Counted from the stretch's first letter, positions 24,258 to 34,114 are shown. The stretch is DNA of 39,902 bases from an uncultured Pseudomonas sp. (GCF_946885955.1 NZ_CAMPHI010000044.1:1-39902), one strand, 5' to 3'. The notes: generated by a model from the letters alone, not told the origin. Made by a program: numbers and translations.

Positions 24258-24875
24258 ATGTACAGCATTGCCAGCCCGACGCAAACGCGCAGTAAAAAAG
24301 CCTTAGAGCGTTTTCTCAACGTGTCTGCCGAGCTGCTTGCCGACAACCGCTTCGAAGACACCGGTATCGCGCAGATCTGCCAGCTGGCGGAATCCTCGGT
24401 CGGCACCTTCTACCGCCTGCTGGCCGATAAGGACGTGCTGTTGTTCGCCGTGCATGAACGCTTCGTCGCCCAGGGCCGTAGCTCGATCGACGCGCTTCTC
24501 GACCAACTTGGCCAGGAACAGCCGCTGGCGGTGCAAATCGAATTGTTCATCCAGGGCATCGTCAAGTTATTCGAAGGCCATGAAGGCCTGCTGCGTGCCT
24601 TGATTCGCCGCAGCTCGGCGGACATCCAATTCCGTGAGCGCTTCCACCAACTGAACGCCTATATCAGCCAGACCCTGTGCCGCATGGTCCTGACCAGACG
24701 CAATGAACTCGGTCATCCCAATCCGGAACAAGCCGCCGACCTTTCCGCACATATGCTGCTCGCCAGCATGAACTATTTCACGATGGTCGGGACTCTCGGG
24801 ACCACTCCCCGGGAAGTTGTTCCCGGGGAACTTTCGCGGTTGATCTGCAGTTATCTCGAAGTTGCCCGGAATTAA
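24258..24875 (+). CDS. TetR/AcrR-family transcriptional regulator
   Basis: This 205-aa protein has an N-terminal TetR HTH (about 14-60: ALERFLNVSAELLADNRFEDTGIAQICQLAESSVGTFYRLLADKDVLL). A helical ligand domain ends LICSYLEVARN. ATG 24258 is chosen because the HTH begins about 15 residues later, as in the family; the longer reading adds 30 atypical residues. It is divergent from the hydrolase gene and convergent with DUF1329, overlapping its end by 4 bp. It probably controls one or both neighbouring operons. Ligand unknown. Confidence 0.88.
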   Translation: MYSIASPTQTRSKKALERFLNVSAELLADNRFEDTGIAQICQLAESSVGTFYRLLADKDVLLFAVHERFVAQGRSSIDALLDQLGQEQPLAVQIELFIQGIVKLFEGHEGLLRALIRRSSADIQFRERFHQLNAYISQTLCRMVLTRRNELGHPNPEQAADLSAHMLLASMNYFTMVGTLGTTPREVVPGELSRLICSYLEVARN

Positions 24876-26233
24876 CGCCGGCTGTCCCTGCGCAATTGCG
24901 CGGGGGTGAAGTCTGCGGGACTCAAGGCAATATCGAACTGATTGGCCGGCTCTTCGTTCGAGAGCACGCCGATCACATAGCGGCCGCCAATCAAGTCATA
25001 TACCGCATCGCCTTTGGTCCAGACCAATGGCTGGTCATACAGGTTGATCGTGTACGACTCGCCGACCCGCCAGAGGTTGTCGCGGTTGTCGTAGTGATCG
25101 ACCAGCAGCAACTGATAACTGTCCTCGTCGAAATACATGTCGCGGCGCTTGTACTGATGACGCATGCCGTCCTTCAGCATCGCCCGCACATGCCAAACCC
25201 GGTGCAACTCGTAACGCAGCAGGTCGGGGTTGACGTGCCCACGCTGGACGATATCGCTGTATTTATTGCGTTTGTCCGCCAGCTGATAGCTGTTGTACGG
25301 CACATACATTTCCTTCTTGCCCAGCAGCTCCCAGTCGTACTTGTCTGGCGCGCCGGAGAACATGTCGAAGTTGTCGGTGGTGCGCATGCCATCGGACGAA
25401 GTGCCCGGCGAGTCATAGGCCACGTTCGGCGCGCGTCTCACCCGGCGCTGGCCGGAGGCGTAGAGCCAGGCCAGGCGGGGCTCCTTGACCTGATTGACGG
25501 TCTCATGCACGAGCAGTTCGGTGCCCGCGAGGCGCGCCGGGGCGAGCACCGACTGACGGAAATAGAACAGCACGTTGCCGTTCTCCTTGCTGTAGTCGCC
25601 GGCGGCATCGTTGAACAAGAACATGTCTTCGATCTTGGTCATGAAATAGTCGCCGTTGGCATGCGGCACGGCCTGCGCGTAGTAGCGCTTGACGCTGTCG
25701 CCGCGATACCGCACCAGATGGTTCCACAGCACTTCGAGCCCCGACTGGGGGATCGGGAACGGCGTAGCCAGCTTGAAGTCGGCGATGCCGTTACCGTTCT
25801 CGATCAGCTTGGCCGTGGTCGCATTGGCCTTGACCGCGTCATAGACCTTTTGCGGGTAGGACGCCGAGCGATGGGTCGGGTAGACATTGAGCTTCCAGGT
25901 GTCGCTGAAGCGGGTCAGCATGGCGCGCTGGCCGGGGCTCAACTGATCGCGGTACTGCTCGGCATTGGCCGCGGTAATGCTGAACAACAGCTTGTCGTCG
26001 GCAAACGGATCGGCGTAGCCGATGTCCGCTTTGAACGCATCGGGATCGCGCGCCAGGCCACCGTCCCAGGCAGGAATGGTGCCAGCCGCATTACCGGCCT
26101 TCTCGGCGCCCATCGGGGTGAGTTGCTGGCCGAGCCGCGCGGCTTCGGCAGCGCTCACCTGGGCCTGGGCCAGGCCGGTGGCGAGTAACAGCGCGATGAA
26201 CAGACTGCTGTGCAAATATCCTGAAGTCTTCAT
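24872..26233 (-). CDS. DUF1329 domain outer-membrane-associated protein
   Basis: This 453-aa protein has a signal peptide (1-24, LATGLAQA before QVSAAEAARLGQQLTPMGAEKAGN). The DUF1329 opening LGQQLTPMGAEKAGNAAGTIPAWDGG is textbook. The fold is LolB/lipoprotein-receptor-like in related proteins. It is the second gene of a pair with DUF1302 (27 bp apart), the usual order. DUF1302/DUF1329 pairs accompany RND-type exporters or hydrophobic-compound catabolism in pseudomonads; no RND gene is present here. The start has GAGTGG upstream. Exact function unknown. Confidence 0.88.
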   Translation of the reverse strand: MKTSGYLHSSLFIALLLATGLAQAQVSAAEAARLGQQLTPMGAEKAGNAAGTIPAWDGGLARDPDAFKADIGYADPFADDKLLFSITAANAEQYRDQLSPGQRAMLTRFSDTWKLNVYPTHRSASYPQKVYDAVKANATTAKLIENGNGIADFKLATPFPIPQSGLEVLWNHLVRYRGDSVKRYYAQAVPHANGDYFMTKIEDMFLFNDAAGDYSKENGNVLFYFRQSVLAPARLAGTELLVHETVNQVKEPRLAWLYASGQRRVRRAPNVAYDSPGTSSDGMRTTDNFDMFSGAPDKYDWELLGKKEMYVPYNSYQLADKRNKYSDIVQRGHVNPDLLRYELHRVWHVRAMLKDGMRHQYKRRDMYFDEDSYQLLLVDHYDNRDNLWRVGESYTINLYDQPLVWTKGDAVYDLIGGRYVIGVLSNEEPANQFDIALSPADFTPAQLRRDSRR

Positions 26234-26260
26234 GATCCACTCTTCTAGAACTGAATTTGG

Positions 26261-28003
26261 TTAGAAGCTGTATTTGACGTTGAAGCTGAGGTAGTCGCGG
26301 TCGCTGAGCTTGTTGGCCAGGCCGCCGCCGCTGTAGCCCACGTATTTCGCCCCGACGGTCAGCGCTTCGCGATAAATCGCATCGACCCCGATCGAGTAGC
26401 TCTTGCGCTCCTCCAGCAGGCCGTTGGTCAGTTGCGGGGCGACGCCGTTGATGCCGTATTGATAGCTCACGCTGGGCACCAGGTTGAACAGGTTGAACAC
26501 GTTGCTGTAGGTCAACGACAGGCTGCCTTGCGCGCCCCAGGCACTGGAGGTGGCGTCGTAGTAATCGACATCCGACTCCAGCCCCTGGACCCGGCTGCCC
26601 ACGACCTCGGCGAGCAACGTCGCGGTATCGGAGCCGAGCAGGTTGTTGAAGCTGTAGATGCCGACCAGAGAGGCTTGCAGCATCGGCTTCTCGCGGTATC
26701 CGTCGAGGCGACTGCCGACCTCCAGCCCCTCGGCGGTTCCCAACAAGGCACTCGGCAGGTACTCGCCCAGGCCCATCGCGATAGGTGCATTGGGTCGATA
26801 GCTGAGCTCACCGGCGAGGGACAGGCCGTTGAAAATGTTGTTGCCGTTGATGCTGGTGTTGAAGCTGACCCCGAAGAGATCGCGTTTCTCCAGGTATTCG
26901 GCGTAGTAGCGCGAAGTGCTACCGGCCGGCAGCGCACCGACCAGAGGCAACACGACCGGCTGCCCGACTGTCAGGCCGATCATCGGCAGGTTCATGTTGT
27001 AACGCAGGTAGTAGAAGCCCAGCTCGCTGTCGTTCAGCTCCGGCACCAGCCAGCGCAGCGCCACGCCGTACTGCGGGGCGCTATCGGCCTTGATGTCGCG
27101 GCCACGGGGAATGTAGGTGGTCGGCAAATAGCCGCGCAGCAGATCATTGACGAAGCCCGGACCGAGGCTGTCGGCGAACGCCTGGGCCTGCTCGGGGCTG
27201 TCGAACGCGATGCCACCGGTCAGCGGCTCCTGCAAGGGTGGCAGCATCAGGTAATCGCAGCCCTCGCCCAGCACATCCAGGGTCGAAAAGTAAGTGCCGC
27301 AAGGGTCGATCTTGGTTTCTTCCCAGGCGCTCCCCGGCTGCCAGTAACCCTCGATCGACAAGCCATCGCTCAACTCGTAGGAGGCGTAGCCCATCAGGGT
27401 CGGCATGTAGGCTTCCTTCAGCTCGGAACCCGGTGCGCGTAGCGCATTGAGGTCCACCGGATTGGTCGCGCCTATGCCGTTCTGATAGAACAGACCCTCG
27501 CCCCAGTTGATCACCTGGCGGCCAACGCGGGCATTCAGAGCTCGATCGGCCACCGTCCAGCTGCCATAGACGAAAGCATCCAGCAGCTCGACGTTGGCGC
27601 CGGCATCGTCCAACCCTTTGCTGGGGATCTCACGGTGGCGACGATCGTCATCCATCAGCTCGAAATCGTAGAAACCCCTGCCCCTGACAAATACCCCGTA
27701 ATCGCTCTGAAAATTCAGGTCGATTTCGGATACCACCTTGGCCACTTCGGAAAACAGCTCGCCCTTGCGGAAATTCAGGTTGCCATCGTCGGAGTTGATC
27801 AGGTCGACGTTCTCGCCCTTGCCGCCATTGGCGCGGGCAATCAACCGGCGGTCCTGGCTCTCCATGCGGTAGTTCACCCCATAGGACAGCGTAGTGTCCC
27901 AGGACAGCGCCCACTCCCCCGAGCGCGCCTGGAAAGCGCTGGCCTGGCCCGCCGCCAACAGCGCAAAAAACCCCGCCGTCCATGCTGTTCTCTGAGTCGC
28001 CAC
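26261..28003 (-). CDS. DUF1302 family outer membrane protein
   Basis: This 580-aa protein has a signal peptide (about 1-23, LLAAGQASA before FQARSGEWALSWDTTLSYGVNYRM). Many amphipathic beta-strands follow, and it ends in an aromatic residue (YLSFNVKYSF), as expected for an outer-membrane beta-barrel. The start is GTG 28003, supported by AAGGAGG 5 nt upstream. It leads the operon with DUF1329. It is divergent from the PHA depolymerase gene, 270 bp away. A role in moving hydrophobic molecules across the outer membrane is plausible from family context. Confidence 0.88.
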   Translation of the reverse strand: MATQRTAWTAGFFALLAAGQASAFQARSGEWALSWDTTLSYGVNYRMESQDRRLIARANGGKGENVDLINSDDGNLNFRKGELFSEVAKVVSEIDLNFQSDYGVFVRGRGFYDFELMDDDRRHREIPSKGLDDAGANVELLDAFVYGSWTVADRALNARVGRQVINWGEGLFYQNGIGATNPVDLNALRAPGSELKEAYMPTLMGYASYELSDGLSIEGYWQPGSAWEETKIDPCGTYFSTLDVLGEGCDYLMLPPLQEPLTGGIAFDSPEQAQAFADSLGPGFVNDLLRGYLPTTYIPRGRDIKADSAPQYGVALRWLVPELNDSELGFYYLRYNMNLPMIGLTVGQPVVLPLVGALPAGSTSRYYAEYLEKRDLFGVSFNTSINGNNIFNGLSLAGELSYRPNAPIAMGLGEYLPSALLGTAEGLEVGSRLDGYREKPMLQASLVGIYSFNNLLGSDTATLLAEVVGSRVQGLESDVDYYDATSSAWGAQGSLSLTYSNVFNLFNLVPSVSYQYGINGVAPQLTNGLLEERKSYSIGVDAIYREALTVGAKYVGYSGGGLANKLSDRDYLSFNVKYSF

Positions 28004-28022
28004 GATGACCTCCTTGAATTGT

Positions 28023-28056
28023 ATTTATCGGAACCGGAACATCGGTTCCGATAAAT
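28023..28056. promoter_or_regulatory. 34-bp operator-like dyad upstream of DUF1302
   Basis: ATTTATCGGAACC (28023-28035) pairs perfectly with 28044-28056 across an 8-bp spacer. It lies 20 bp upstream of the DUF1302 start codon in the region shared with the depolymerase gene. The length and symmetry fit a TetR-type operator, possibly for the regulator at 24258. It could alternatively form an mRNA leader hairpin. Confidence 0.6.
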
Positions 28057-28273
28057 TAGTCCCGTCGCAAAGTTTGCGCAAGCCCAAAAAAAATTTTCCC
28101 TATGCGAAGCCTTGAGCTAGACGGTCGCTTCGCTATATCGCCCGGCTGGCGGGGCTTTGCGAACTTGACGGAATCGGAATTCAGGTTTCTATTTACATCC
28201 GCCGCGCCGAGGGAATGCAGAACAGATCAGGGAATTTCGCGGAAAAACCAATAAGAAAACCGGAGATCCTCCC

Positions 28274-29131
28274 ATGTTTACCGCCAAACGCGATGTCCGC
28301 TGGCTGGGCTTGTTTGCCCTGCTGGCCTGCTTGTTTGCGACCCCAAGTTGGGCCGATTCACCCTGTAGCGAACGCACGAAAACCTGGTTTGTGCCCGGCA
28401 AGATCGCCTGCAGCCACAAAACCACCTGGATTCCATCCGGCGCGCTGAGCGTGCGTAAGGTGATCTACGAAACCCCCGCCGGCACACCACCGGCGGGAGG
28501 GTGGCCGGTGGTGCTGATCTATCAGGGCTCGTTCTTCGCCCTGGACGACTTCGTCTATTACAGCAACGAGTGGCTGGGCAAGCTGTACAACGAGGGCAAG
28601 ACCATCAAGACCCTGCTCGAGCACGGCTATGCGGTCATCGCCCCGAGCGCGCCGGCCGACCTGTTCTGGCAAACCAACATTCCCGGCCTGTCCGGCGCTC
28701 TGTATCCGACCAGCACTGACTTCGCCTTCCTGACCAACCTGTTCAAAGCCATCGATGACGGTCACTTCGGCCCGTTGAACGGCAAGCGCAAGTACGCCAC
28801 CGGCATTTCCAGCGGTGGCTATAACACCAGCCGCATGGCCGTGTCCTTCCCGGGTCAGTTCAAGGCGCTGGTGGTGCATTCAGGCTCCTACGCCAGCTGC
28901 AGCGGACCGCTGTGTCTGGTGCCATCGGAGCTTCCGGCCAACCATCCGCCGACCTTCTTCATCCATGGCTACAGCGACCTGATCGTGCCGTGGTGGACCA
29001 TGGACCTGTACTACGACCGCCTGCTGCAAAAGGGCATCCGCACCGGTCGTTACACCGAGTTCTGGGGCGGCCACGAGTGGTTCGACGCTTCGCCCGGCAA
29101 GGTGCTCGCCTGGTTTAACGCCAACCCCTGA
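28274..29131 (+). CDS. Extracellular medium-chain-length polyhydroxyalkanoate depolymerase
   Basis: This 285-aa secreted serine hydrolase attacks the ester bonds of medium-chain-length PHA. It follows P. fluorescens GK13 PhaZ nearly end to end with an offset of 7 residues: nucleophile S179 in GISSG (177-181; S172 in GK13), D235 (SDLIVPWW; D228) and H267 (GGHEWF; H260). The signal peptide is about 1-27 (PSWA before DSPCSE). Conserved blocks TPPAGGWPVVLIYQGSFF and APADLFWQTNIPGL are present. GGAGA 7 nt before ATG supports the start. It is divergent from the DUF1302/DUF1329 pair, hence possibly co-regulated. Released 3-hydroxyacids or oligomers would be carbon sources. Confidence 0.93.
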   Translation: MFTAKRDVRWLGLFALLACLFATPSWADSPCSERTKTWFVPGKIACSHKTTWIPSGALSVRKVIYETPAGTPPAGGWPVVLIYQGSFFALDDFVYYSNEWLGKLYNEGKTIKTLLEHGYAVIAPSAPADLFWQTNIPGLSGALYPTSTDFAFLTNLFKAIDDGHFGPLNGKRKYATGISSGGYNTSRMAVSFPGQFKALVVHSGSYASCSGPLCLVPSELPANHPPTFFIHGYSDLIVPWWTMDLYYDRLLQKGIRTGRYTEFWGGHEWFDASPGKVLAWFNANP

Positions 29132-29137
29132 AAACCC

Positions 29138-29203
29138 GCGCAGGCAGCCTCATCGCTGCCTGCGCATGACCACCAGATACGGCCGGGCCCCGCCCCGGCC
29201 GTA
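29138..29203 (+). terminator. Two tandem GC-rich hairpins after the depolymerase gene
   Basis: GCGCAGGCAGC/GCTGCCTGCGC (29138-29165, 6-nt loop) is followed by TACGGCCGGG/CCCGGCCGTA (29178-29203, 6-nt loop). Neither has a T-tract, so efficiency as an intrinsic terminator is uncertain. The second sits just upstream of the next gene's ribosome-binding site. Confidence 0.5.
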
Positions 29204-29217
29204 CGCCAGGAGCCCCT

Positions 29218-30003
29218 ATGATGCGTCCCCTGTTCGCCTGGTTGCTTTGCCTGGGCGTGCTCATGCAGCAACCCGCCAACGCCAGCACCTCTGCCAACCC
29301 GCAGGCCGCCGACCTGCATCAGCTGCGCTTGAGCATCAGCGGTTCGCTCGGCGACTTCTATCTGCTCTACGGTGTCGACACCGACCCGGCCCATATCGAT
29401 TCGATCACCGCACGCCTCGCCCTGGCCGATAAGCACCTGGTCCAGCTCAACGACAGCGCCGATGGCGAATTACTTTCATCGCTCCGTCAGTTGCAACCGC
29501 ATTGGCAGCGCTATCGCGCACTGTTGAGCGAACTGGCGGCGCAACTGCAACACAAGCAAACCCCCGAAGGCGGCGCGATCGCCGAGCTGATCAAGCTCAA
29601 TCGCCGCCTGAGCGAGCAGTGCGACAAGCTCAGCGAGCAGCTCGCGCGGGAGCAGACGCCGCAACAACAAACCAGCCGCGCTCTGGAAATGCGCCTGCAA
29701 ACCCTGACCACCGACTACATCGCGCACAGCGTCGGCGCCAACTCGCTGGGTGGCGATGCGCCGGCGCTCGACGAGCAGAGCAAAGCGTTCGAGGCCGATC
29801 TGCAGCACTTGCGCGAGCAGATCGGCAGCGCCAGCGAGCACCAGCGCCTGCTGCGCGATATTGAAAAGAAATGGCACTACATCGAGCCCTCGCTGCTCAA
29901 CTACCGGCAGAACAACGTGCCCTCGCTGATCAACCGCTACAGCATGCAGATCATCGCGGAACTCGGCCAACTCGCCGATCAGGCGCAAACGTCGACGCCT
30001 TAG
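29218..30003 (+). CDS. Secreted helical hypothetical protein
   Basis: This 261-aa protein has a signal peptide (1-22, QPANA before STSANPQAADLHQL). The rest is almost entirely helical and coiled-coil-like, rich in Q, L, E and R. It has some likeness to PilJ-type periplasmic sensing domains (LRLSISGSLGDFYLLYG), but no membrane anchor or signalling domain. AGGAG 5 nt before ATG supports the start. It lies 86 bp after the depolymerase on the same strand and may be co-transcribed if the hairpins do not terminate. Function unknown. Confidence 0.7.
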   Translation: MMRPLFAWLLCLGVLMQQPANASTSANPQAADLHQLRLSISGSLGDFYLLYGVDTDPAHIDSITARLALADKHLVQLNDSADGELLSSLRQLQPHWQRYRALLSELAAQLQHKQTPEGGAIAELIKLNRRLSEQCDKLSEQLAREQTPQQQTSRALEMRLQTLTTDYIAHSVGANSLGGDAPALDEQSKAFEADLQHLREQIGSASEHQRLLRDIEKKWHYIEPSLLNYRQNNVPSLINRYSMQIIAELGQLADQAQTSTP

Positions 30004-30025
30004 CTGTAGAAGCAGCGATTCGCGC

Positions 30026-30159
30026 TGCCCATCCTGGCAGCGCGCCATGTAAACCCGATGTTCATATGCGAGGTCCACGACTTCGTAGGGCGGACATGCC
30101 GAAGGCTTGTCCGCCATCCGGCTGCCAGCGGCAGACCGGGCTGTGCCATGTCCGCCCTA
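30026..30159. repeat. Pseudomonas-type palindromic intergenic repeats
   Basis: GCGCTGCC/GGCAGCGC forms a hairpin near 30026-30047. Further on TAGGGCGGACATG (30086-30098) pairs perfectly with 30147-30159, with an inner GGCGGACA/TGTCCGCC alternative. This convergent gap shows no gene. Confidence 0.6.
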
Positions 30160-30224
30160 GCAACGCGCGCTTCGTAGCCGGGATGCAACCGTTAACCGCC
30201 ATACAACCTATTGTTAACCGCCTG

Positions 30225-31187
30225 CTACAAGCGGCAGTCGCTAAAGCCTTGGCCTAACGCTGAGACATCCTGCGCCTCGGCGAAGATCAGTTCCAGGCGC
30301 GAATCCTTGCGCCATTCGCTGCTTTGCCAATGCAGCGCCTGCCCGTTCAACGCATTGGCCGAGAGCCAGCCGGCGTTGGTGTTGAGCACCAGCTTGGCGC
30401 GGCGCCAGGGCAGCGCGCTCAACCAGTGCTGAACCTGCATCAGCTCGAAGTGCTGGCTCGGGTGCCAGCGCCAGCCGATGCTCCAGCCCTCCGGTTGGTC
30501 CTGCACCTGGCAGATCGGCTGATCCGGGCTGCGCCAGATCTGCGGCATAGCGGTCGCAGCGTCGGGCAGCTCGTCCGTTGCGCCGCCCGCCTCGGCCCTG
30601 GCGGCAAATCCGGGTAGCTGCGCCAGGGCCAACGCACCCTGGCTGGTCCATAACAACGGACGCGCCGGCAACTGCGCCTGAATCCGCGCCTTCGCCGCAT
30701 CGTCCAGGGTCTCCGCCTTGTTCAGCAGCAACAGGCCGGCGCTGCCCAGCGCCGACTGCTGGCTATCGGGCAAGGGTTCGCCGGCGGCCAGCGCCGAGGC
30801 ATCCAGCACCAGCAACGGCGCCTGCACCGCCAGCACCCCGGCCCAGGGCGGCTCGCGCAATTGCTCCAGCAATTGCAGCGGATGCCCCAGGCCGGAAGGT
30901 TCGATCAACAGGCGGTGCGGTTTGGCCTTGCGCAGCAGGCGGCTGAGGCCGACTTGAAAAGGCACGCCGTTGACGCAGCACAGGCAGCCGCCCGCCACTT
31001 CGCCCATGGCGATGCCGTCGTCATCGCGGCTCAGCAGCGCCGCATCCAGGCCGATCAAACCGAACTCATTGATCAGCACCGCCCAGCGCTCATCGGCCGG
31101 ACGTTGCGCCAACAACTGGCGGATCAGGCTGGTTTTACCCGCTCCCAAGGGGCCGGCGATCAGATGGGTGGGAATATTTTTCAACAT
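30225..31187 (-). CDS. COG0523 (CobW/ZNG1-like) metallochaperone GTPase 1
   Basis: This 320-aa G3E-family GTPase has the Walker A GPLGAGKT at 12-19 and the metal-binding CLCC motif at 68-71 (GGCLCCVNG). A LLLIEPSGLGHP switch segment near 93-104 and NKAE in place of NKxD in the guanine-specificity motif also appear. A C-terminal CobW domain (about 235-320) is present. COG0523 proteins deliver zinc or other metals to client enzymes, and many are induced by zinc starvation. ATG 31187 is the family start. It stands at the edge of the DksA2/FolE2 cluster. Confidence 0.88.
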   Translation of the reverse strand: MLKNIPTHLIAGPLGAGKTSLIRQLLAQRPADERWAVLINEFGLIGLDAALLSRDDDGIAMGEVAGGCLCCVNGVPFQVGLSRLLRKAKPHRLLIEPSGLGHPLQLLEQLREPPWAGVLAVQAPLLVLDASALAAGEPLPDSQQSALGSAGLLLLNKAETLDDAAKARIQAQLPARPLLWTSQGALALAQLPGFAARAEAGGATDELPDAATAMPQIWRSPDQPICQVQDQPEGWSIGWRWHPSQHFELMQVQHWLSALPWRRAKLVLNTNAGWLSANALNGQALHWQSSEWRKDSRLELIFAEAQDVSALGQGFSDCRL

Positions 31188-31258
31188 GGGCTCTGTGCTG
31201 TCGGAAGGACGGAAAAGGTTTTGCCTGCTAGCGACGCATACTAATGCAACGAGTTTGC

Positions 31259-31307
31259 GTAGGAGCGGCCTTGGCCGCGATCGCTTCGCGGCCAAGGCCG
31301 CTCCTAC
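31259..31307. repeat. Perfect 22-bp stem REP-like hairpin
   Basis: GTAGGAGCGGCCTTGGCCGC-type arms (31259-31280 and 31286-31307) pair perfectly around a 5-nt loop. GTAGGAGCGGCC..GGCCGCTCCTAC is a widespread Pseudomonas REP consensus. It sits between the divergent COG0523 and small secreted protein genes. Confidence 0.85.
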
Positions 31308-31369
31308 GGGGTTGAACGCGCCAGGCGGCGTGTTAGAGTCGCCGGCATATTCAGCCGGGGGTCTATTCG

Positions 31370-31723
31370 ATGCGTGTGTTTCTGCTGCTGAGCTTGAGCA
31401 TTGCCTCCGGCCTGGCCTGGGGCGAGGCCTGTGTGGTGCATAGCCAGGCCGAGCGGCTGGACGTCAAAGTCTGCCAGCAAAACCGCAGTATTCCGCCGAA
31501 CCTGTTTCGCACAGGCTTCTGCCAGCCGCAACTGAAGGGTCAGAAGGTCGAGGTGGAGTTCGTCGAGCAGTGCCCGATTGGCGATTTCGGTGTTTGCCGC
31601 AACGCCACGGTCGCGGGCACGCCGTACAAGCAGGACGTGCATTATTACGGCGTGGCCACGGATGCCGCTTATCTCAAGCCCTTCTGCGAAAAGCAGAGCA
31701 AAGGAGTATGGATGGCGCGTTAG
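31370..31723 (+). CDS. Small secreted cysteine-rich hypothetical protein
   Basis: This 117-aa protein has a signal peptide (1-18, LAWG before EACVVHS). Six cysteines in the mature part (ACVV, KVCQQ, FCQPQ, QCPIG, VCRNA, FCEKQ) suggest disulphides in the periplasm. GGGGG about 8 nt before ATG supports the start. It lies within the zinc-starvation cluster but is oriented oppositely to its neighbours. Function unknown; a metal-related role would be only positional inference. Confidence 0.7.
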   Translation: MRVFLLLSLSIASGLAWGEACVVHSQAERLDVKVCQQNRSIPPNLFRTGFCQPQLKGQKVEVEFVEQCPIGDFGVCRNATVAGTPYKQDVHYYGVATDAAYLKPFCEKQSKGVWMAR

Positions 31724-31745
31724 CAGACGGTTGAAAAACCACCTG

Positions 31746-32389
31746 CTAAGCCAGCCAGTCCAGCGTCAGCAACAGCCGCCTCTCGCCTTGCGGCGGCTGC
31801 GGCGAACGGTGAATCAGCCCGCCGCCTTCGTTACCCACCCACTTCTCGCCCTTGGCCAGCAGCACATCGCCGGCCAGGGCACACTCGATCAGCGTTTCAT
31901 CCTGCGGTTCCGCGGCCGGGTCGCCAAGGCGGTGGCGCGCCATCACCCCTTCGCCCAACCATTGGCTGCCGACCCCGGCATAGCTGGTGATCAGCCGCAG
32001 CGGCACATGGTCGACATGAAAGCGCGGGCACATCGCCTTGTCCAAAGCACGTAGGCGCAGGCCAATACGTCGAGCGTCGACCAAACAGGCAAAGGCGCCG
32101 ACCAGCCAGGCGACATCGGCGACAAAGGCCGCGTGGCCGGGCAGGTCGCGGCAATGGGCGAGCAGCTCACCGAGCTCGGGTTCGGCATCGGCACTCGGCA
32201 ACTCCAGGATCAGGGTCTGCGCCAGGGGTGCGCCCGTCGCCAATAACAGCGCGGCGAAGTCGGCGACCTGCGCCGGCAACTGCCGCTGCCAGAGCGCCAG
32301 GTTGACGTGATCCTGAAGCACCTCGCAGAACACCTCGACGCGCTCGCTGGCCACCTGGGTCAGCGGTTGTCTAAGTATCGGCGCGAGCA

Positions 32390-32390
<1 letters not shown>
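31746..32390 (-). CDS. DUF1826 domain protein
   Basis: This 214-aa protein has the family segment FHVDHVPLRLITSYAGVGSQWL (about 123-144) and the tail GLIHRSPQPPQGERRLLLTLDWLA. Conserved His and Asp residues suggest a metal or cupin-like site, but the activity is unknown. Its ATG overlaps the COG0523 stop by one base (TGATG), showing coupling. DUF1826 genes are usual partners of COG0523 and dksA2 genes in Zur regulons. Confidence 0.83.
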
Positions 32391-33598
<1,208 letters not shown>

Positions 33599-33612
33599 GG
33601 TTTCAGGCTCCT

Positions 33613-34038
33613 TCATTGATCACGGTCGCGCAGGTGTTTCTCGCGTTGTTCCTGGCGCTCTTTGGCTTCGATGCACAGGCTCGCGGTAGGCCGCAGCAGC
33701 AGGCGCTTGAGGCCGATCGGCTCGCCGGTTTCCCGGCACCAGCCGTATTCGCCCCGGGCCAGGCGGTCGAGGGCTGAGTCGATCTTGTCGAGCAGCTTCT
33801 TTTCCCGCTCCAGCAGGCGTAGCTGCCATTGCCGTTGTTCTTCGGCGCTGCCGATATCGGCCGGGTCGCTGCTGGTCTCGCGCTCGCGCAGGCCCTCGAA
33901 CTCCTGGGCGATGCGTAGCTGCAACTCGCGGCGCTCGCGCAATAAAAGCTCGCGGAAGAAGGCTTGCTGGGCCTCGTTCATATAGGTGTCGGCCGGCTGC
34001 GCGAGCAGCTCGGCGTCGGTAAGGATGGCTAGGGTCAT
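33613..34038 (-). CDS. dksA2: DksA2, zinc-independent RNA polymerase-binding regulator
   Basis: This 141-aa DksA/TraR-family protein enters the RNA polymerase secondary channel and acts with ppGpp. The coiled-coil tip keeps the two acidic residues D58 and D61 (SSDPADIGS). The zinc-finger region has only two of the four cysteines: C101-x2-T104 and C122-x2-A125. This matches the known P. aeruginosa DksA2, which replaces zinc-containing DksA under zinc starvation. ATG 34038 is the natural start. It leads the operon, with a Zur-box-like dyad 31 bp upstream shared with folE2. Confidence 0.93.
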   Translation of the reverse strand: MTLAILTDAELLAQPADTYMNEAQQAFFRELLLRERRELQLRIAQEFEGLRERETSSDPADIGSAEEQRQWQLRLLEREKKLLDKIDSALDRLARGEYGWCRETGEPIGLKRLLLRPTASLCIEAKERQEQREKHLRDRDQ

Positions 34039-34068
34039 GGTTCGAATTCGCTGGCGTGACGTTTTAAT

Positions 34069-34083
34069 TGTTATAACATAACA
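34069..34083. promoter_or_regulatory. Zur-box-like dyad between dksA2 and folE2
   Basis: TGTTATAACATAACA has GTTAT/ATAAC half-sites spaced by 3 nt (34070-34082), close to the known gammaproteobacterial Zur consensus. The position in the divergent promoter would allow joint control of both sides. Confidence 0.75.
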
Positions 34084-34114
34084 TTTACCGCTTACGTCTA
34101 CTGCTGGATTTCCG

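Noticed and set aside
28150..28165. Possible sigma-54 promoter (TGGCGGGGCTTTGCG) upstream of the depolymerase
   Set aside because: Spacing between the GG and GC elements is one base short of the invariant distance and the AC of TGGCAC is missing.
31235..31260. Second Zur box upstream of the first COG0523 gene
   Set aside because: GCATACTAATGC is a weak dyad but lacks the GTTAT/ATAAC half-sites.
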